From Sediminicola sp035798135 (GTDB lineage: Bacteria > Bacteroidota > Bacteroidia > Flavobacteriales > Flavobacteriaceae): a stretch of DNA of 64,000 nt. This document shows positions 16,847-26,038 of the stretch, in pieces. The notes under the pieces are model-generated. The model ran no database searches, had not been told where the DNA came from, and saw only the letters and a program-made list of their open reading frames with translations. Positions within the stretch are counted from its first letter, which is position 1, and each line of letters opens with the position of its first letter. The position numbers and the translations under genes were made by a program. Location of the stretch: the NCBI GenBank assembly GCA_035798135.1, contig JAPFBR010000009.1:1-64000 (forward strand). The letters are read 5' to 3'.

Positions 16847-18334
16847 TTATGATTCTTTACTTAAGATGAGTTCCAGTTCCTTCTTCCAATTACAATAGGC
16901 TTCTAAATAAGTCTTTTTATCTTTAAGCGGCATATAGGTCATCACATGATCATTATCCATAATAACTTTTCCAAAAGTCTCAAAATCACCTTTATATAAA
17001 TTAACCGCCCGCGCTGCACCTATAGCTCCTGTAGTATTATATATCTCTATTTCCTGATCTATTAAAGTGGCCACTGTGTTTGCAAATATTTCTGAGCGGA
17101 ATAAATTGTCGTTTCCTGCTCGAATTACTTTTGGGACAATGCCATCTGATTTTAATATTTCCATTCCATAAAGAAATGAAAAAGCGATCCCCTCCAAGGC
17201 TGCTCTGCACAAATGTGCTTTATTGTGGATGTTCAGATTTACGTTGACTAACCTTGTGCCAATTTCTTTGTTGTTTAGCATACGTTCAGCGCCATTTCCA
17301 AAAGGCAGCAAACAAACTCCATCAGAGCCAACTGGGATTTCTGAGGCCAAACTGTTCATTTCCTCGTAAGAATCTACATCTAGATTATGTAACAGCCAGC
17401 GATATTGAATTCCTGCCCCATTGATATTCAACAATTTCCCTAGTCTTTGATTTGATTTTGAGTAATTTACATGTGCAAAATTATTCACACGAGTACTTTC
17501 TTTACCTGAAAGGTTATCCGTAACTGCATAGATAACCCCCGATGTTCCTCCTGTTGCAGCAACTTCTCCTGGGTTGAATACGTTTAATGCCAAGGCATTG
17601 TTCGGTTGATCTCCAGCTCTGTAATAAATAGGTGTTCCTTCAGCGATACCGCTTTCCTCCTCCCCTTTTGCATTTACAAGAGACTGAATGCCAAACGTAT
17701 CCACAATATCTGGAACCAATGACTTGTCAATTCCGTAATATTCCAAAAGAAAATCGGCTACGCCATCCTTTTTAAAATCCCACAAAATACCTTCGGACAA
17801 CCCCGAAATGGTCGTGTTTATTGTATTCGAAAATTTATATGCTATATAATCACCCGGCAGCATAAACTTATAAATCAGTTTATAAATATCAGGTTCATTT
17901 TCCTTTACCCATTTTAGTTTAGATGCGGTAAAGTTGGCAGGAGAATTTAATAGCTGTGAGGCACATTTTTCTTCCCCTAGCTCTTCAAAAGCTTGTTGCC
18001 CTATTTCAACAGCTCTACTGTCGCACCAAATGATGCTCTTTCTTAATGGCTTTCCTATTTTATCAACCAGAACAAGACCATGCATTTGATAGGATATCCC
18101 TATCCCTTTTATTTGGGTTCTGCTTACGTTATATTGTTGTTTTAACCTTGTAATAGCATTACAGATATGTGACCACCACTCATCTGGATCTTGTTCAGCC
18201 CAACCATTATTTTGAGCGTACATGCCCATTTCTTCTTTGGGTTCTTGTACAACACCTAAGCATTTTCCAGACTTCATCTCTACCAATGCCGCTTTAAGGG
18301 AGGAACTTCCTAAATCTAATCCTAGGTAATACAT
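16847..18334 (-). CDS. xylB: Xylulokinase
   Basis: 495 residues, FGGY carbohydrate kinase family. It phosphorylates D-xylulose to xylulose 5-phosphate for the pentose phosphate pathway. The N-terminal ATPase motif is YYLGLDLGSSSLKAALVE. Further family positions are SYQMHGLVLVD with WCDSRA, GGTSGVIYAVT (phosphate binding) and RAGNDNLFRSEIFANT. It is first in the xylB-xylA operon. The unusual order (kinase first) is common in Bacteroidota. Confidence 0.95.
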   Translation of the reverse strand: MYYLGLDLGSSSLKAALVEMKSGKCLGVVQEPKEEMGMYAQNNGWAEQDPDEWWSHICNAITRLKQQYNVSRTQIKGIGISYQMHGLVLVDKIGKPLRKSIIWCDSRAVEIGQQAFEELGEEKCASQLLNSPANFTASKLKWVKENEPDIYKLIYKFMLPGDYIAYKFSNTINTTISGLSEGILWDFKKDGVADFLLEYYGIDKSLVPDIVDTFGIQSLVNAKGEEESGIAEGTPIYYRAGDQPNNALALNVFNPGEVAATGGTSGVIYAVTDNLSGKESTRVNNFAHVNYSKSNQRLGKLLNINGAGIQYRWLLHNLDVDSYEEMNSLASEIPVGSDGVCLLPFGNGAERMLNNKEIGTRLVNVNLNIHNKAHLCRAALEGIAFSFLYGMEILKSDGIVPKVIRAGNDNLFRSEIFANTVATLIDQEIEIYNTTGAIGAARAVNLYKGDFETFGKVIMDNDHVMTYMPLKDKKTYLEAYCNWKKELELILSKES

Positions 18335-18764
18335 ATTATTTCGAGGTGTTTTTGCTCTTGTTATATTATATTTTCAAATTGAAAAGAGGGGTGTTTAAAA
18401 AAATCATTACCCTTTTGCTACAAATTATTCTGTTTACTGATTAATAGGCAACTCTCCAGTTATCCAAAATAAAGTCTCTTTTCTTCAAGATTGATATCGT
18501 AGGCCTTCCCTTTATCTAAATTAACGAACGGTTTTTTTATGTGCTATTTAAATCATGCTTAAATTCTTTGATTTTCTTCCTACCTGTTTTACAATCCGCA
18601 AATTATATAACAAAGTACAAAACCTATTTAAAGCTATCGATGGTTCGTGATTTATTTTGGAAACCATTGTTTTAACAAGGCTAAACTTTACATTAAAATT
18701 ATTTTTAAGTGTAGCTACAAGCAATCTTAAAATAACATAATTTCGCCAATTAAAATCTTAAGTT
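18335..18764 (+). other. Intergenic region between divergent xylB and small lipoprotein
   Basis: 430 bp, A/T-rich, must hold promoters for both directions. ATAATTTCG at about 18739 is one base off the TAnnTTTG -7 element and sits about 25 bp before the lipoprotein start. No operator palindrome for a xylose repressor was recognised. Confidence 0.4.
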
Positions 18765-18947
18765 ATGTTCATTAGAATATTAAAAATCAGTATCATACTT
18801 ATCTTTGTTTTTGGGTTGACTGCAGGGTGTAAATCCACTGTTCACTTGAATGCAAAAAGTTCCGCCCCAGGACAGGTCAAAAAGGCCACTGGCAGCAAAT
18901 CGGCTAAAGCCTATGCCCCTGGCCAGCAAAAGAAAAAGAAAAATTAA
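18765..18947 (+). CDS. Small PGQxKK-type lipoprotein
   Basis: 60 residues. The lipoprotein signal peptide ends GLTAGC (Cys near residue 22). The mature part is only about 38 residues, basic, with two copies of an APGQ.KK motif (SAPGQVKKATGSKSAK and YAPGQQKKKKN). Short proteins of this pattern are frequent in Flavobacteriia, but their function is unknown; the lysine-rich end could bind nucleic acid or acidic polymers. A terminator follows at 19012. The gene is monocistronic. Confidence 0.75.
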   Translation: MFIRILKISIILIFVFGLTAGCKSTVHLNAKSSAPGQVKKATGSKSAKAYAPGQQKKKKN

Positions 18948-19011
18948 GGAGGGAATACTTTATTTTCCAGTTGTGGAATTAAAGTACCAAACAACGAGTA
19001 CTGGAATAAAT

Positions 19012-19042
19012 AAAGGTGGCCTGTTACTAGACCACCTTTTCT
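19012..19042 (+). terminator. Bidirectional hairpin terminator
   Basis: AAAGGTGG at 19012-19019 pairs with CCACCTTT at 19032-19039, followed by TTCTTT. A/T runs on both sides make it usable for the lipoprotein gene and for katG coming from the right. Confidence 0.7.
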
Positions 19043-19099
19043 TTATTAAATAATTCCACTTAGATTTATAACCTTTTGGCCACTCAAAAAGAGCTGATT

Positions 19100-21349
19100 T
19101 TAAGCTAAGTCGAAACGATCAAGATTCATAACCTTGGTCCAAGCATCAACAAAATCTCTCACAAATTTCATTTGGGAATCGGCACATGCATACACCTCAG
19201 CTAGGGCACGTAGCTCAGAGTTTGAGCCGAAAATTAAATCTGCCCTAGTTCCGGTCCACTTTACACTATCTGTTTTCCTGTCTCTTCCCTCAAAAACACT
19301 ATCATCTTCTGAGGTGGCTTTCCAAGTGGTTCCCATATCCAAAAGATTCACAAAAAAATCGTTGGTCAACGAACCAGGGTTATTAGTAAATATCCCATGT
19401 TTGGAATGATCATAATTGGTATTCAAAGCACGCATTCCACCGACCAAAACAGTCATTTCAGGAGCCGTCAAGGTCATCAATTGCGCTTTGTCCACTAATA
19501 GCTCTTCAGCTTTAAGGGTCAAGCCAGATCTTACATAATTTCGGAAACCATCTGCCCGTGGCTGCAAGGCTTCGAACGCCTCAGCATCGGTTTGTTCTTC
19601 GGTGGCATCCGAACGCCCTGCTCTAAAAGGTACGTTTATATCGTGACCGGCATCTTTTGCAGCCTTTTCGACAGCAGCAGAACCTGCCAAAACAATTAAA
19701 TCTGCCAATGAAACTTTTTTATTTCCTTCTTGTGTATTGTTGAATTCCTTTTGTATTCCCTCAAGGGTCTCCAAAACCTTTGCCAATTGTTTGGGATTGT
19801 TAACTTTCCAATCCTTTTGTGGTGCCAATCGCACGCGCGCCCCATTGGCGCCACCACGCTTATCGGACCCACGGAACGTTGATGCCGATGCCCAAGCCGT
19901 TGAAACCAGTTCAGAAACAGTTAAAGCTGACGCTAAAATAACTGCCTTTAAATCATTTGCATCATTATCGTTGATCAGTGCATGATCAATAGCAGGAACG
20001 GGATCTTGCCAAATTAATTCTTCCTGAGGTACTTCTGGACCTAAATAACGCTCTATGGGTCCCATATCACGATGGGTCAACTTAAACCAAGCACGTGAAT
20101 ATGCATCTGCAAACTCTTTAGGGTTTTCCAAAAAGTGTCTGGAAATTTTTTCATAGGCTGGATCCATACGCAGTGACAAATCTGTCACCAACATAAATGG
20201 GGCATGTTTTTTTTCTGGATCATGCGCATCAGGTACAGTACCAGCGCCCGCATCTCCTACCGGCTTGTATTGCCAAGCACCAGCCGGACTTTTGGTCAAT
20301 TCCCACTCATACCCGAACAAATTGTTGAAATACGTGTGACTCCATCTGGTAGGCGTATTGGTCCAAGCACCCTCTAAACCACTGGTTATGGTGTCCGCTC
20401 CCTTTCCTGTACCAAAATTGTTCTTCCATCCCATGCCTTGCATTTCAATGGAGGCCCCTGCTGGCTCATGTTCCACATTTTCAGCATCGTTGGCGGCACC
20501 ATGGGTCTTCCCAAAGGTGTGTCCACCTGCTATCAAGGCTACCGTCTCATAATCGTTCATTGCCATACGGCCAAACGTCTCACGAATGTAATGTGCTGCC
20601 TCAACTGGGTCTGGGTTTGCATTATGTCCTTCTGGATTCACATAGATCAATCCCATATGGGCAGCACCAAGAGGATTTTCCAGTTCGCTTTCTTCATTAT
20701 ACCTTTCTTTGTTTCCAAGCCATTCGGTCTCAGAACCCCAATATATATCTTCTTCAGGTTGCCAAATATCTTCTCGACCCCCTGCAAAGCCGAACATAGG
20801 CAAGCCCATGGATTCATGCGCACAGTTTCCTGCCAAGATCATCAAATCTGCCCAAGATATCTTCTTACCATATTTTTGTTTGATCGGCCATAACAAAAGT
20901 CTGGCCTTATCAAGGTTGGCATTATCAGGCCAGCTGTTCAGAGGTGAAAAACGTTGCGATCCAGAACCTGCTCCACCGCGGCCATCCCCAATACGGTAGG
21001 TCCCTGCACTGTGCCATGCCATTCGGATAAAAAATGGACCATAATGTCCATAATCTGCTGGCCACCAATCTTGACTATCCGTCATTAGATCATTTAAGTC
21101 TTTTTTAATTTCTTTCAAATCTAGGGATTGGAACTCGTCTGCATAGTTGAAATCCTTGTCCATGGGATCAACCAAGGAGGAATTCTGTCTAAGAATATTT
21201 AATTTCAATTGATTAGGCCACCAGTCCCTGATATTGGTTCCTCCGCCAGCCGTCTGGTTCATTTCCCCGTTCAAGAACGGGCATTTGCCCGCTTCCGAAC
21301 TGTTAACGTCGAACGCATTGCCGTTGGAGTCTGTGTTTTTATCTTCCAT
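19100..21349 (-). CDS. katG: Catalase-peroxidase
   Basis: 749 residues from the ATG at 21349 (reading MEDKNTDSNGNAFD). The frame is open for 26 more codons upstream, but that lead-in is not family-like and would overlap the regulatory site, so the shorter start is preferred. The bifunctional haem enzyme removes hydrogen peroxide. Visible motifs: distal RMAWHSAGTYR (Arg, Trp, His), the crosslinking Tyr in GLIYVNPEGHN, proximal haem His in ALIAGGHTFGKTHGA, the crosslinking Met in DLSLRMDPAY, and the inactive C-terminal duplicate domain from about residue 430. It is monocistronic. Confidence 0.96.
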   Translation of the reverse strand: MEDKNTDSNGNAFDVNSSEAGKCPFLNGEMNQTAGGGTNIRDWWPNQLKLNILRQNSSLVDPMDKDFNYADEFQSLDLKEIKKDLNDLMTDSQDWWPADYGHYGPFFIRMAWHSAGTYRIGDGRGGAGSGSQRFSPLNSWPDNANLDKARLLLWPIKQKYGKKISWADLMILAGNCAHESMGLPMFGFAGGREDIWQPEEDIYWGSETEWLGNKERYNEESELENPLGAAHMGLIYVNPEGHNANPDPVEAAHYIRETFGRMAMNDYETVALIAGGHTFGKTHGAANDAENVEHEPAGASIEMQGMGWKNNFGTGKGADTITSGLEGAWTNTPTRWSHTYFNNLFGYEWELTKSPAGAWQYKPVGDAGAGTVPDAHDPEKKHAPFMLVTDLSLRMDPAYEKISRHFLENPKEFADAYSRAWFKLTHRDMGPIERYLGPEVPQEELIWQDPVPAIDHALINDNDANDLKAVILASALTVSELVSTAWASASTFRGSDKRGGANGARVRLAPQKDWKVNNPKQLAKVLETLEGIQKEFNNTQEGNKKVSLADLIVLAGSAAVEKAAKDAGHDINVPFRAGRSDATEEQTDAEAFEALQPRADGFRNYVRSGLTLKAEELLVDKAQLMTLTAPEMTVLVGGMRALNTNYDHSKHGIFTNNPGSLTNDFFVNLLDMGTTWKATSEDDSVFEGRDRKTDSVKWTGTRADLIFGSNSELRALAEVYACADSQMKFVRDFVDAWTKVMNLDRFDLA

Positions 21350-21425
21350 TTTTATGATTTTTTTCACTATTCTACTTAGAAACCTAAATTTACCAAAATA
21401 AATACTTATCCAAATGACTATTCTC

Positions 21426-21440
21426 ATAGATAATAACTAT
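21426..21440 (-). promoter_or_regulatory. OxyR-like half-site upstream of katG
   Basis: ATAG-N7-CTAT on the katG sense strand (ATAGTTATTATCTAT), matching the OxyR half-site pattern ATAGxtxxxaxCTAT at all fixed positions. A poorer second half (ATAGTCATTTGGATA) follows after four bases rather than seven. It lies about 77 bp before the proposed start, a reasonable promoter position. OxyR control of katG/katA is established in Bacteroidota; binding here is inferred. Confidence 0.5.
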
Positions 21441-21850
21441 AGCCCAATCTGAACATCTATATCACATGAACTTGATGAAAAATGTTCCAAATCTTAATAC
21501 ATTATATAGTCTATAATGTTATTTGGTGGTGAGCTGATTTAAATAAAAATTGGGAATCAATGTTGTTAGTTAAGAGGCATCAACATTAAAGGACATGTCT
21601 TAAGACTAGATGCCTAAATTTTTCAATTGAATATTCAGTTTGAAAATTATTAGGAAATGGGCTATCTTGAATACGCAATAAAAGACAAAAATCATCTTTT
21701 GACATGACACTTTATTAATATCCCACCAATGAATTTGAATATTTCGATCTTATCCTAAAAAGTACAGATTTTATAAGGTTTGCACTTCATACTATTGGTA
21801 TATCCTCCCAAAAAAATAAGCAATACTGAAATAAACTAGCGCTTCTATTC

Positions 21851-22352
21851 ATGGAAACTGAGTTGGAATATGTTTTGACACATTCACATTAAGCTGAAAT
21901 GATTTCATTTATGCATGCACATCCTGAATATTATAATGAAGCTATTGACTTAGCCGTAGCGGATAAACAGCCCTATTCATGGAGGTCTGCCTGGTTGTTA
22001 TGGTCTATTATTGACAAAAAATGATCCCCGCGTTCAAAAACATATTCCAAAAATTCTACATACTATCAGGAATAAGTCCGACGGGTATCAGCGCGAATTA
22101 ATAAAGATTCTATTGGAAATGAAGCTAGATGAGGAACAGGAAGGATATTTGTATGATTTGTGTGTGTACATATAGAAACAGAATGAGAAGAAACCTTCTG
22201 TACGTTTTACCGCCTTAAAATGTATCCTAAAAATTACCCAGACATATCCCGATCTTACAAACGAACTTTTGTTGCTTACTCAAGAAAAGTACATGGAATC
22301 ACTATCCCCTGGGGTTAGAAAGTCAATTTTTAAGATAATAAGGGAAATTTAA
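21851..22352 (+). pseudogene. Decayed HEAT-like repeat protein gene
   Basis: A conserved flavobacterial-type protein can be read across two or three frames. The first part is ATG...MHAHPEYYNEAIDLAVADK, then YSWRSAWLLWS and stop codons. After a frame change comes DPRVQKHIPKILHTI, ELIKILLEMKLDEEQEGYLY, an amber codon where Trp is expected, then KPSVRFTALKCILKI and LSPGVRKSIFKIIREI, TAA. I count two in-frame stops early, one frameshift near 22020 and one nonsense change near 22173. The intact family is a ~190-residue helical repeat protein of unknown function. Confidence 0.75.
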
Positions 22353-22361
22353 ACTAATAAC

Positions 22362-22475
22362 TTATTGGATATAACCGGGGAAATTTATATTGAGGAAGCG
22401 TTGGAACTGATCCCGTCACGTCCAAAAACGGTTATGGGAATAGATCCCTTGTACAATGCTCTAAAAGGCTATTGA
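22362..22475 (+). pseudogene. Short gene-tail remnant
   Basis: An open piece directly after the decayed gene reads LLDITGEIYIEEALELIPSR, then PKTVMGIDPLYNALKGY and TGA. It has no start and I do not recognise the family. The surrounding DNA to 22877 has no other supported gene; a 63-codon hydrophobic frame at 22588 looks fortuitous. Confidence 0.3.
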
Positions 22476-22877
22476 ATCAATTTACATATATATCAAAATT
22501 TAGGCTATGTACACAAGCTATAGTGATTTTGGTAAAAATTAAAACCCATTTTCCATTTAAATAAATTAACTTAAGCCTTGAAAATCAATGGTATTAAGTA
22601 ATGTTTTAATTAAAATTTTAATCCTTGGAAATCATTTAATCATTCTATTAGGTATTTCTTTAATGATAATATACCCAGGATTTCAAACTGAAACTATGTT
22701 CCAGATTAAACTCAATTGCATTATTGTACAGATCCAATTTGTGGTTGTAAGCTTGTGTAAAAACAAAAAATATTTTTAGATCAATGAAAATCACGCCCCT
22801 TAAAATTGGGAGCCTTATTGGGAATTCAATAGTATCACATAACACAGAAACAAACAGTACCATAAATATTAAAATGG

Positions 22878-23213
22878 ATGAAAAATAAACAACCAAAATG
22901 GTCAAAGAACGAACTGAAGGTTTATATTCTCTTGCTTTGTGCACAAGCAGATTGGGATGAAACTCCAGAAGAAATTGCATTCATTAAATCCAAAACCACC
23001 CCTGAAATCTTTGATAAGATTAAAAAAGAAGCAAATGAAGATAATGAGGATATAAGTTTGGACAAGATTGAAGCAGCTATTGAAGAACATCGCTTTTCTA
23101 CTCTGGAGCTAATAGAGCTAAAAAAAGAGATACAAGACATTTTTATCTCAGATAAAAATTTTACGCTAAAGGAACGCTATATTGATGAAATCCTTGACAA
23201 CTTAATTTATTGA
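22878..23213 (+). CDS. TerB-like small helical protein
   Basis: 111 residues, all-helical, acidic. The pattern YILLLCAQADWDETPEEIAFIK and later IQDIFISDKNFTLKERYIDEI is like the TerB fold (tellurite-resistance-type): a helix, a short acidic loop in place of 'aDG..' and a repeated half. It is likely cytosolic; the role is unknown. It precedes the TPR-cyclase gene by about 100 bp on the same strand but is separated by an A/T-rich gap that could hold a promoter. A second TerB-like gene lies at 32422. Confidence 0.6.
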   Translation: MKNKQPKWSKNELKVYILLLCAQADWDETPEEIAFIKSKTTPEIFDKIKKEANEDNEDISLDKIEAAIEEHRFSTLELIELKKEIQDIFISDKNFTLKERYIDEILDNLIY

Positions 23214-23315
23214 TATAGATTATTTACGGTGAAATAATTATTAAAAGTAGCTTCACACGAAAATAAATTACTATTTTTAGGATACTTCTCCCGATAACTT
23301 TTAAAATTAATAGGT

Positions 23316-25271
23316 TTGAACAAATACAAATCCTTTTTAGCTGTTGTCTTATTTTTCATTTCCCTTGCGGGAATTTCTCAAAATACTAAGCATATAGACA
23401 GTCTTAAAGCATTGATAAATACGGAAGACAACGATTCTATTGCTGTAAATCATTTATTGGAAGTTGCTTCTCTCCTATTTAATTCAGACCCAGACTCCTC
23501 CATGACCTATTCATATAGAGCGATAGTCTTAGCGGAGAAAATCAAATTTAAAAGAGGTTTGGCCTACGCCTATAAAAATATGGGATTGGCACATTATTAT
23601 AAAGGGGAATATTCCTATGTACTTATATTTTGGAAAAAATCCTTGGCGATTTTTGAGGAAATTGATGATAAAACCGGCATTAGCAATTTGCTGAACAATT
23701 TAGGTGCTGTATATCAAACAAAAGGAGATGACCCAAAAGCTCTCGATTATTTCATAAAATCTTTAAAGATTGGACAACAAATTCAGGATTCTTCGCGAAT
23801 TGGAACGGCCTATTTAAACATTGGAACCGTTTATTCCAATCAAAAAAATACATATCAAGAGGCTTTTGATGCTTACCTTAAATCCAAGGCTATTTTTAAA
23901 GGCATCTCATATGAAGAAGGCGTAGGAACTGCTTGCATTAATATGGCAGAGTTATACCTTAAGACCAATGAACCGAATTTGGCATTAAAAGAATTGAATG
24001 AGGCAATTGATGCCTTTAAAAAATCTGGGGTAAACCTTTCTTATAGTTATAACATGATGGGATTGGCATTCGCCAAATTAGGTGACCTTAAAAAAGCTGA
24101 AAGCTACCAAATGGACGCCATTCTTGCAGCAAATGAAACCGATGCCAAAATGGAGAAAACAAAGGCATATATTGATTTAGGCAACATACTTATAAAACAA
24201 AAAAAATTCGATCAGGCCATACTTAGTTTTGAAACAGGTTTAAAGCTAACGGAAATTACTGGAGTATATAGAGCTAAAAAAGATGCTTACAAAGGATTGT
24301 CAAATGTCTATTCTGGAATTGGAGACTACGAAAAAGCATATGAGTATCAAAAACTATATTCGGTAATGGTCGATACTCTTAAAAACGATTCCTATGAAAA
24401 ATCGATTGGAGACCTCAGATTTCAATTTGATCTGGAAAATAAGGAAAAGGAAATAGCGCTTTTGAACAAAAACAATGAACTGAAAGAAATACAACTTGAG
24501 CGATCGGCCATTTCTAAAAAATATCTGTTGGCATTATCAGGGTTGTTTTTTGTTATAATAGCAGGCTTCTTCTTTCAATATCGATATGTTAAAAAATCTC
24601 ATAGAAGATTGGATAAAGAACGAAATAAAACAGAAGCTATCTTACTGAATATCCTACCAAAAGAAACCGCTGAAGAACTAAAAGCCAATGGATATATTAA
24701 AGCAAAAGAGTTTGATTATGTCACAGTGCTCTTTACGGATTTCAAGGAATTTTCTGTAATTGCAGAAAATATTTCTGCAGAAAAATTAGTGTATAGCGTG
24801 GATTACTATTTTAAAAATTTTGATACAATTATAGACAAATACAATCTTGAAAAAATAAAGACCATTGGCGATGCCTATATGTGTGCCGGGGGTCTGCCCA
24901 CGGAGAATTCCACCCATCCTGAGGATGCATTAAATGCGGCCTTGGATATTTTGGATTTTGTTCTAAAAACAAAAAAAAATCCCCCAGAACGCGTGTATCC
25001 ATTCGAAATACGCATAGGTCTCAATACAGGTCCTGTTGTGGCAGGGGTGGTCGGGACCAAAAAGTTTCAATACGACATTTGGGGCAGTACCGTGAATATT
25101 GCCGCAAGAATGGAAAGCAATTCTGTAGAAGGGAAAATCAATATTTCAGAAAATACCTATCAACTTTTAAAAGACAAATATAATTTTACATACCGAGGGA
25201 TAATTGATGTGAAAAATTCTCAAAGTTTAAAAATGTATTTTCTTGAAGAAGAGAGTAAAGTACTTGTTTAG
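23316..25271 (+). CDS. TPR-transmembrane class III nucleotide cyclase
   Basis: 651 residues, TTG start. It has a signal peptide (to about residue 23, GISQN), then about seven TPRs (residues 50-370) outside the membrane, a transmembrane helix at about 401-424, a short linker and a class III cyclase domain (about 450-645). Metal ligands are Asp475 (LFTDFKEFS) and Asp519 (IGDAYM). The purine-specifying residues are Lys515 and Asp587 (QYDIWGSTVN), the pair found in adenylate rather than guanylate cyclases, so cAMP is the likely product, although pyrimidine cyclases cannot be excluded by eye. The next gene is an HD phosphohydrolase and then a convergent PycTM-like protein. The TPRs probably sense a periplasmic or lipoprotein partner. 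Confidence 0.9.
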   Translation: MNKYKSFLAVVLFFISLAGISQNTKHIDSLKALINTEDNDSIAVNHLLEVASLLFNSDPDSSMTYSYRAIVLAEKIKFKRGLAYAYKNMGLAHYYKGEYSYVLIFWKKSLAIFEEIDDKTGISNLLNNLGAVYQTKGDDPKALDYFIKSLKIGQQIQDSSRIGTAYLNIGTVYSNQKNTYQEAFDAYLKSKAIFKGISYEEGVGTACINMAELYLKTNEPNLALKELNEAIDAFKKSGVNLSYSYNMMGLAFAKLGDLKKAESYQMDAILAANETDAKMEKTKAYIDLGNILIKQKKFDQAILSFETGLKLTEITGVYRAKKDAYKGLSNVYSGIGDYEKAYEYQKLYSVMVDTLKNDSYEKSIGDLRFQFDLENKEKEIALLNKNNELKEIQLERSAISKKYLLALSGLFFVIIAGFFFQYRYVKKSHRRLDKERNKTEAILLNILPKETAEELKANGYIKAKEFDYVTVLFTDFKEFSVIAENISAEKLVYSVDYYFKNFDTIIDKYNLEKIKTIGDAYMCAGGLPTENSTHPEDALNAALDILDFVLKTKKNPPERVYPFEIRIGLNTGPVVAGVVGTKKFQYDIWGSTVNIAARMESNSVEGKINISENTYQLLKDKYNFTYRGIIDVKNSQSLKMYFLEEESKVLV

Positions 25272-25426
25272 TAATCCTAAAGTACATAGCCTCAACTATG
25301 AACTTGAAATATTACATTATATAAATGTACTAAAGATGCTATTGTTTAATAAATACTTGCCAGAACAATAAATTTAACAATAATTTGTTTAAATTGTTAT
25401 AACGGCTAGCCTTATGATGTAATAAT

Positions 25427-26032
25427 ATGGTTCTTGGTAACAAAAAAGCATACCCCGAAATTTGTCATAGGATCTTAAAAGATCTCGAAGATAATTTACC
25501 AGCTCATCTAACATATCACTCACTATATCATACCATTGATGTAGCCAATGTATGTAACAGGTTTATAGAGCACTTTAAAATAGATGAAGGAATGGCAAAG
25601 CTTTTACGAATAGCAGCCGTCTGCCACGATTATGGCTATATAGTATCTCCAATCAACCATGAAGAACGCAGCATTATTGCTATTGAACCCTATTTAAAAA
25701 ACATCTTGACCGCTGATGAAATCAATATCGTCAATGGGTTAATTAGGGCAACAAAAGTACCTCAACAACCAAAGACCATTTATGAAGAAATTATAGCGGA
25801 TGCCGATTTAGACTATTTAGGTAGGGAAGATTATGATCAACTTAGCGCTAAGTTATATCAAGAATTTATCTATTATGATTTTGTCTCTGATCAAAAGGAA
25901 TGGCTGAACTTACAGATTAAGTTTTTGGAAAAGCACCATTACCATACCAAATATGCGCATACACATCGTGAAGTGTTTAAAGCTCAAAAACTAAATGAGT
26001 TAAAAGCTGCCTTGCTAGCAGAAAATATGTGA
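25427..26032 (+). CDS. HD-domain phosphohydrolase
   Basis: 201 residues, cytosolic. HD-superfamily metal ligands are visible: His35 (YHSLYHTIDVA), His67-Asp68 (AAVCHDYGY) and Asp127 (IIADADLDYLG). The whole layout, including the tail FLEKHHYHTKYAHTHRE, matches the HD domain that is fused to the PycTM membrane domain in many flavobacterial 'Pycsar system effector family' proteins. Here it is a separate gene. It may hydrolyse a cyclic nucleotide or nucleotide made by the cyclase 155 bp upstream; the substrate is not known. Its stop is 6 bp from the stop of the convergent PycTM-like gene. Confidence 0.85.
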   Translation: MVLGNKKAYPEICHRILKDLEDNLPAHLTYHSLYHTIDVANVCNRFIEHFKIDEGMAKLLRIAAVCHDYGYIVSPINHEERSIIAIEPYLKNILTADEINIVNGLIRATKVPQQPKTIYEEIIADADLDYLGREDYDQLSAKLYQEFIYYDFVSDQKEWLNLQIKFLEKHHYHTKYAHTHREVFKAQKLNELKAALLAENM

Positions 26033-26038
26033 ATAACG

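Noticed and set aside
22588..22779. 63-codon hydrophobic frame
   Set aside because: No ribosome binding site, no family match, and A/T-rich DNA easily gives hydrophobic frames; it is in a decayed region.
22660..23140. Minus-strand frames opposite the TerB-like gene
   Set aside because: They are reverse readings of an A/T-rich gene, with no start signals or family features.
23316..25271. Guanylate cyclase assignment
   Set aside because: The specificity residues are Lys515 and Asp587, which is the adenylate-type pair; pyrimidine specificity cannot be judged by eye.
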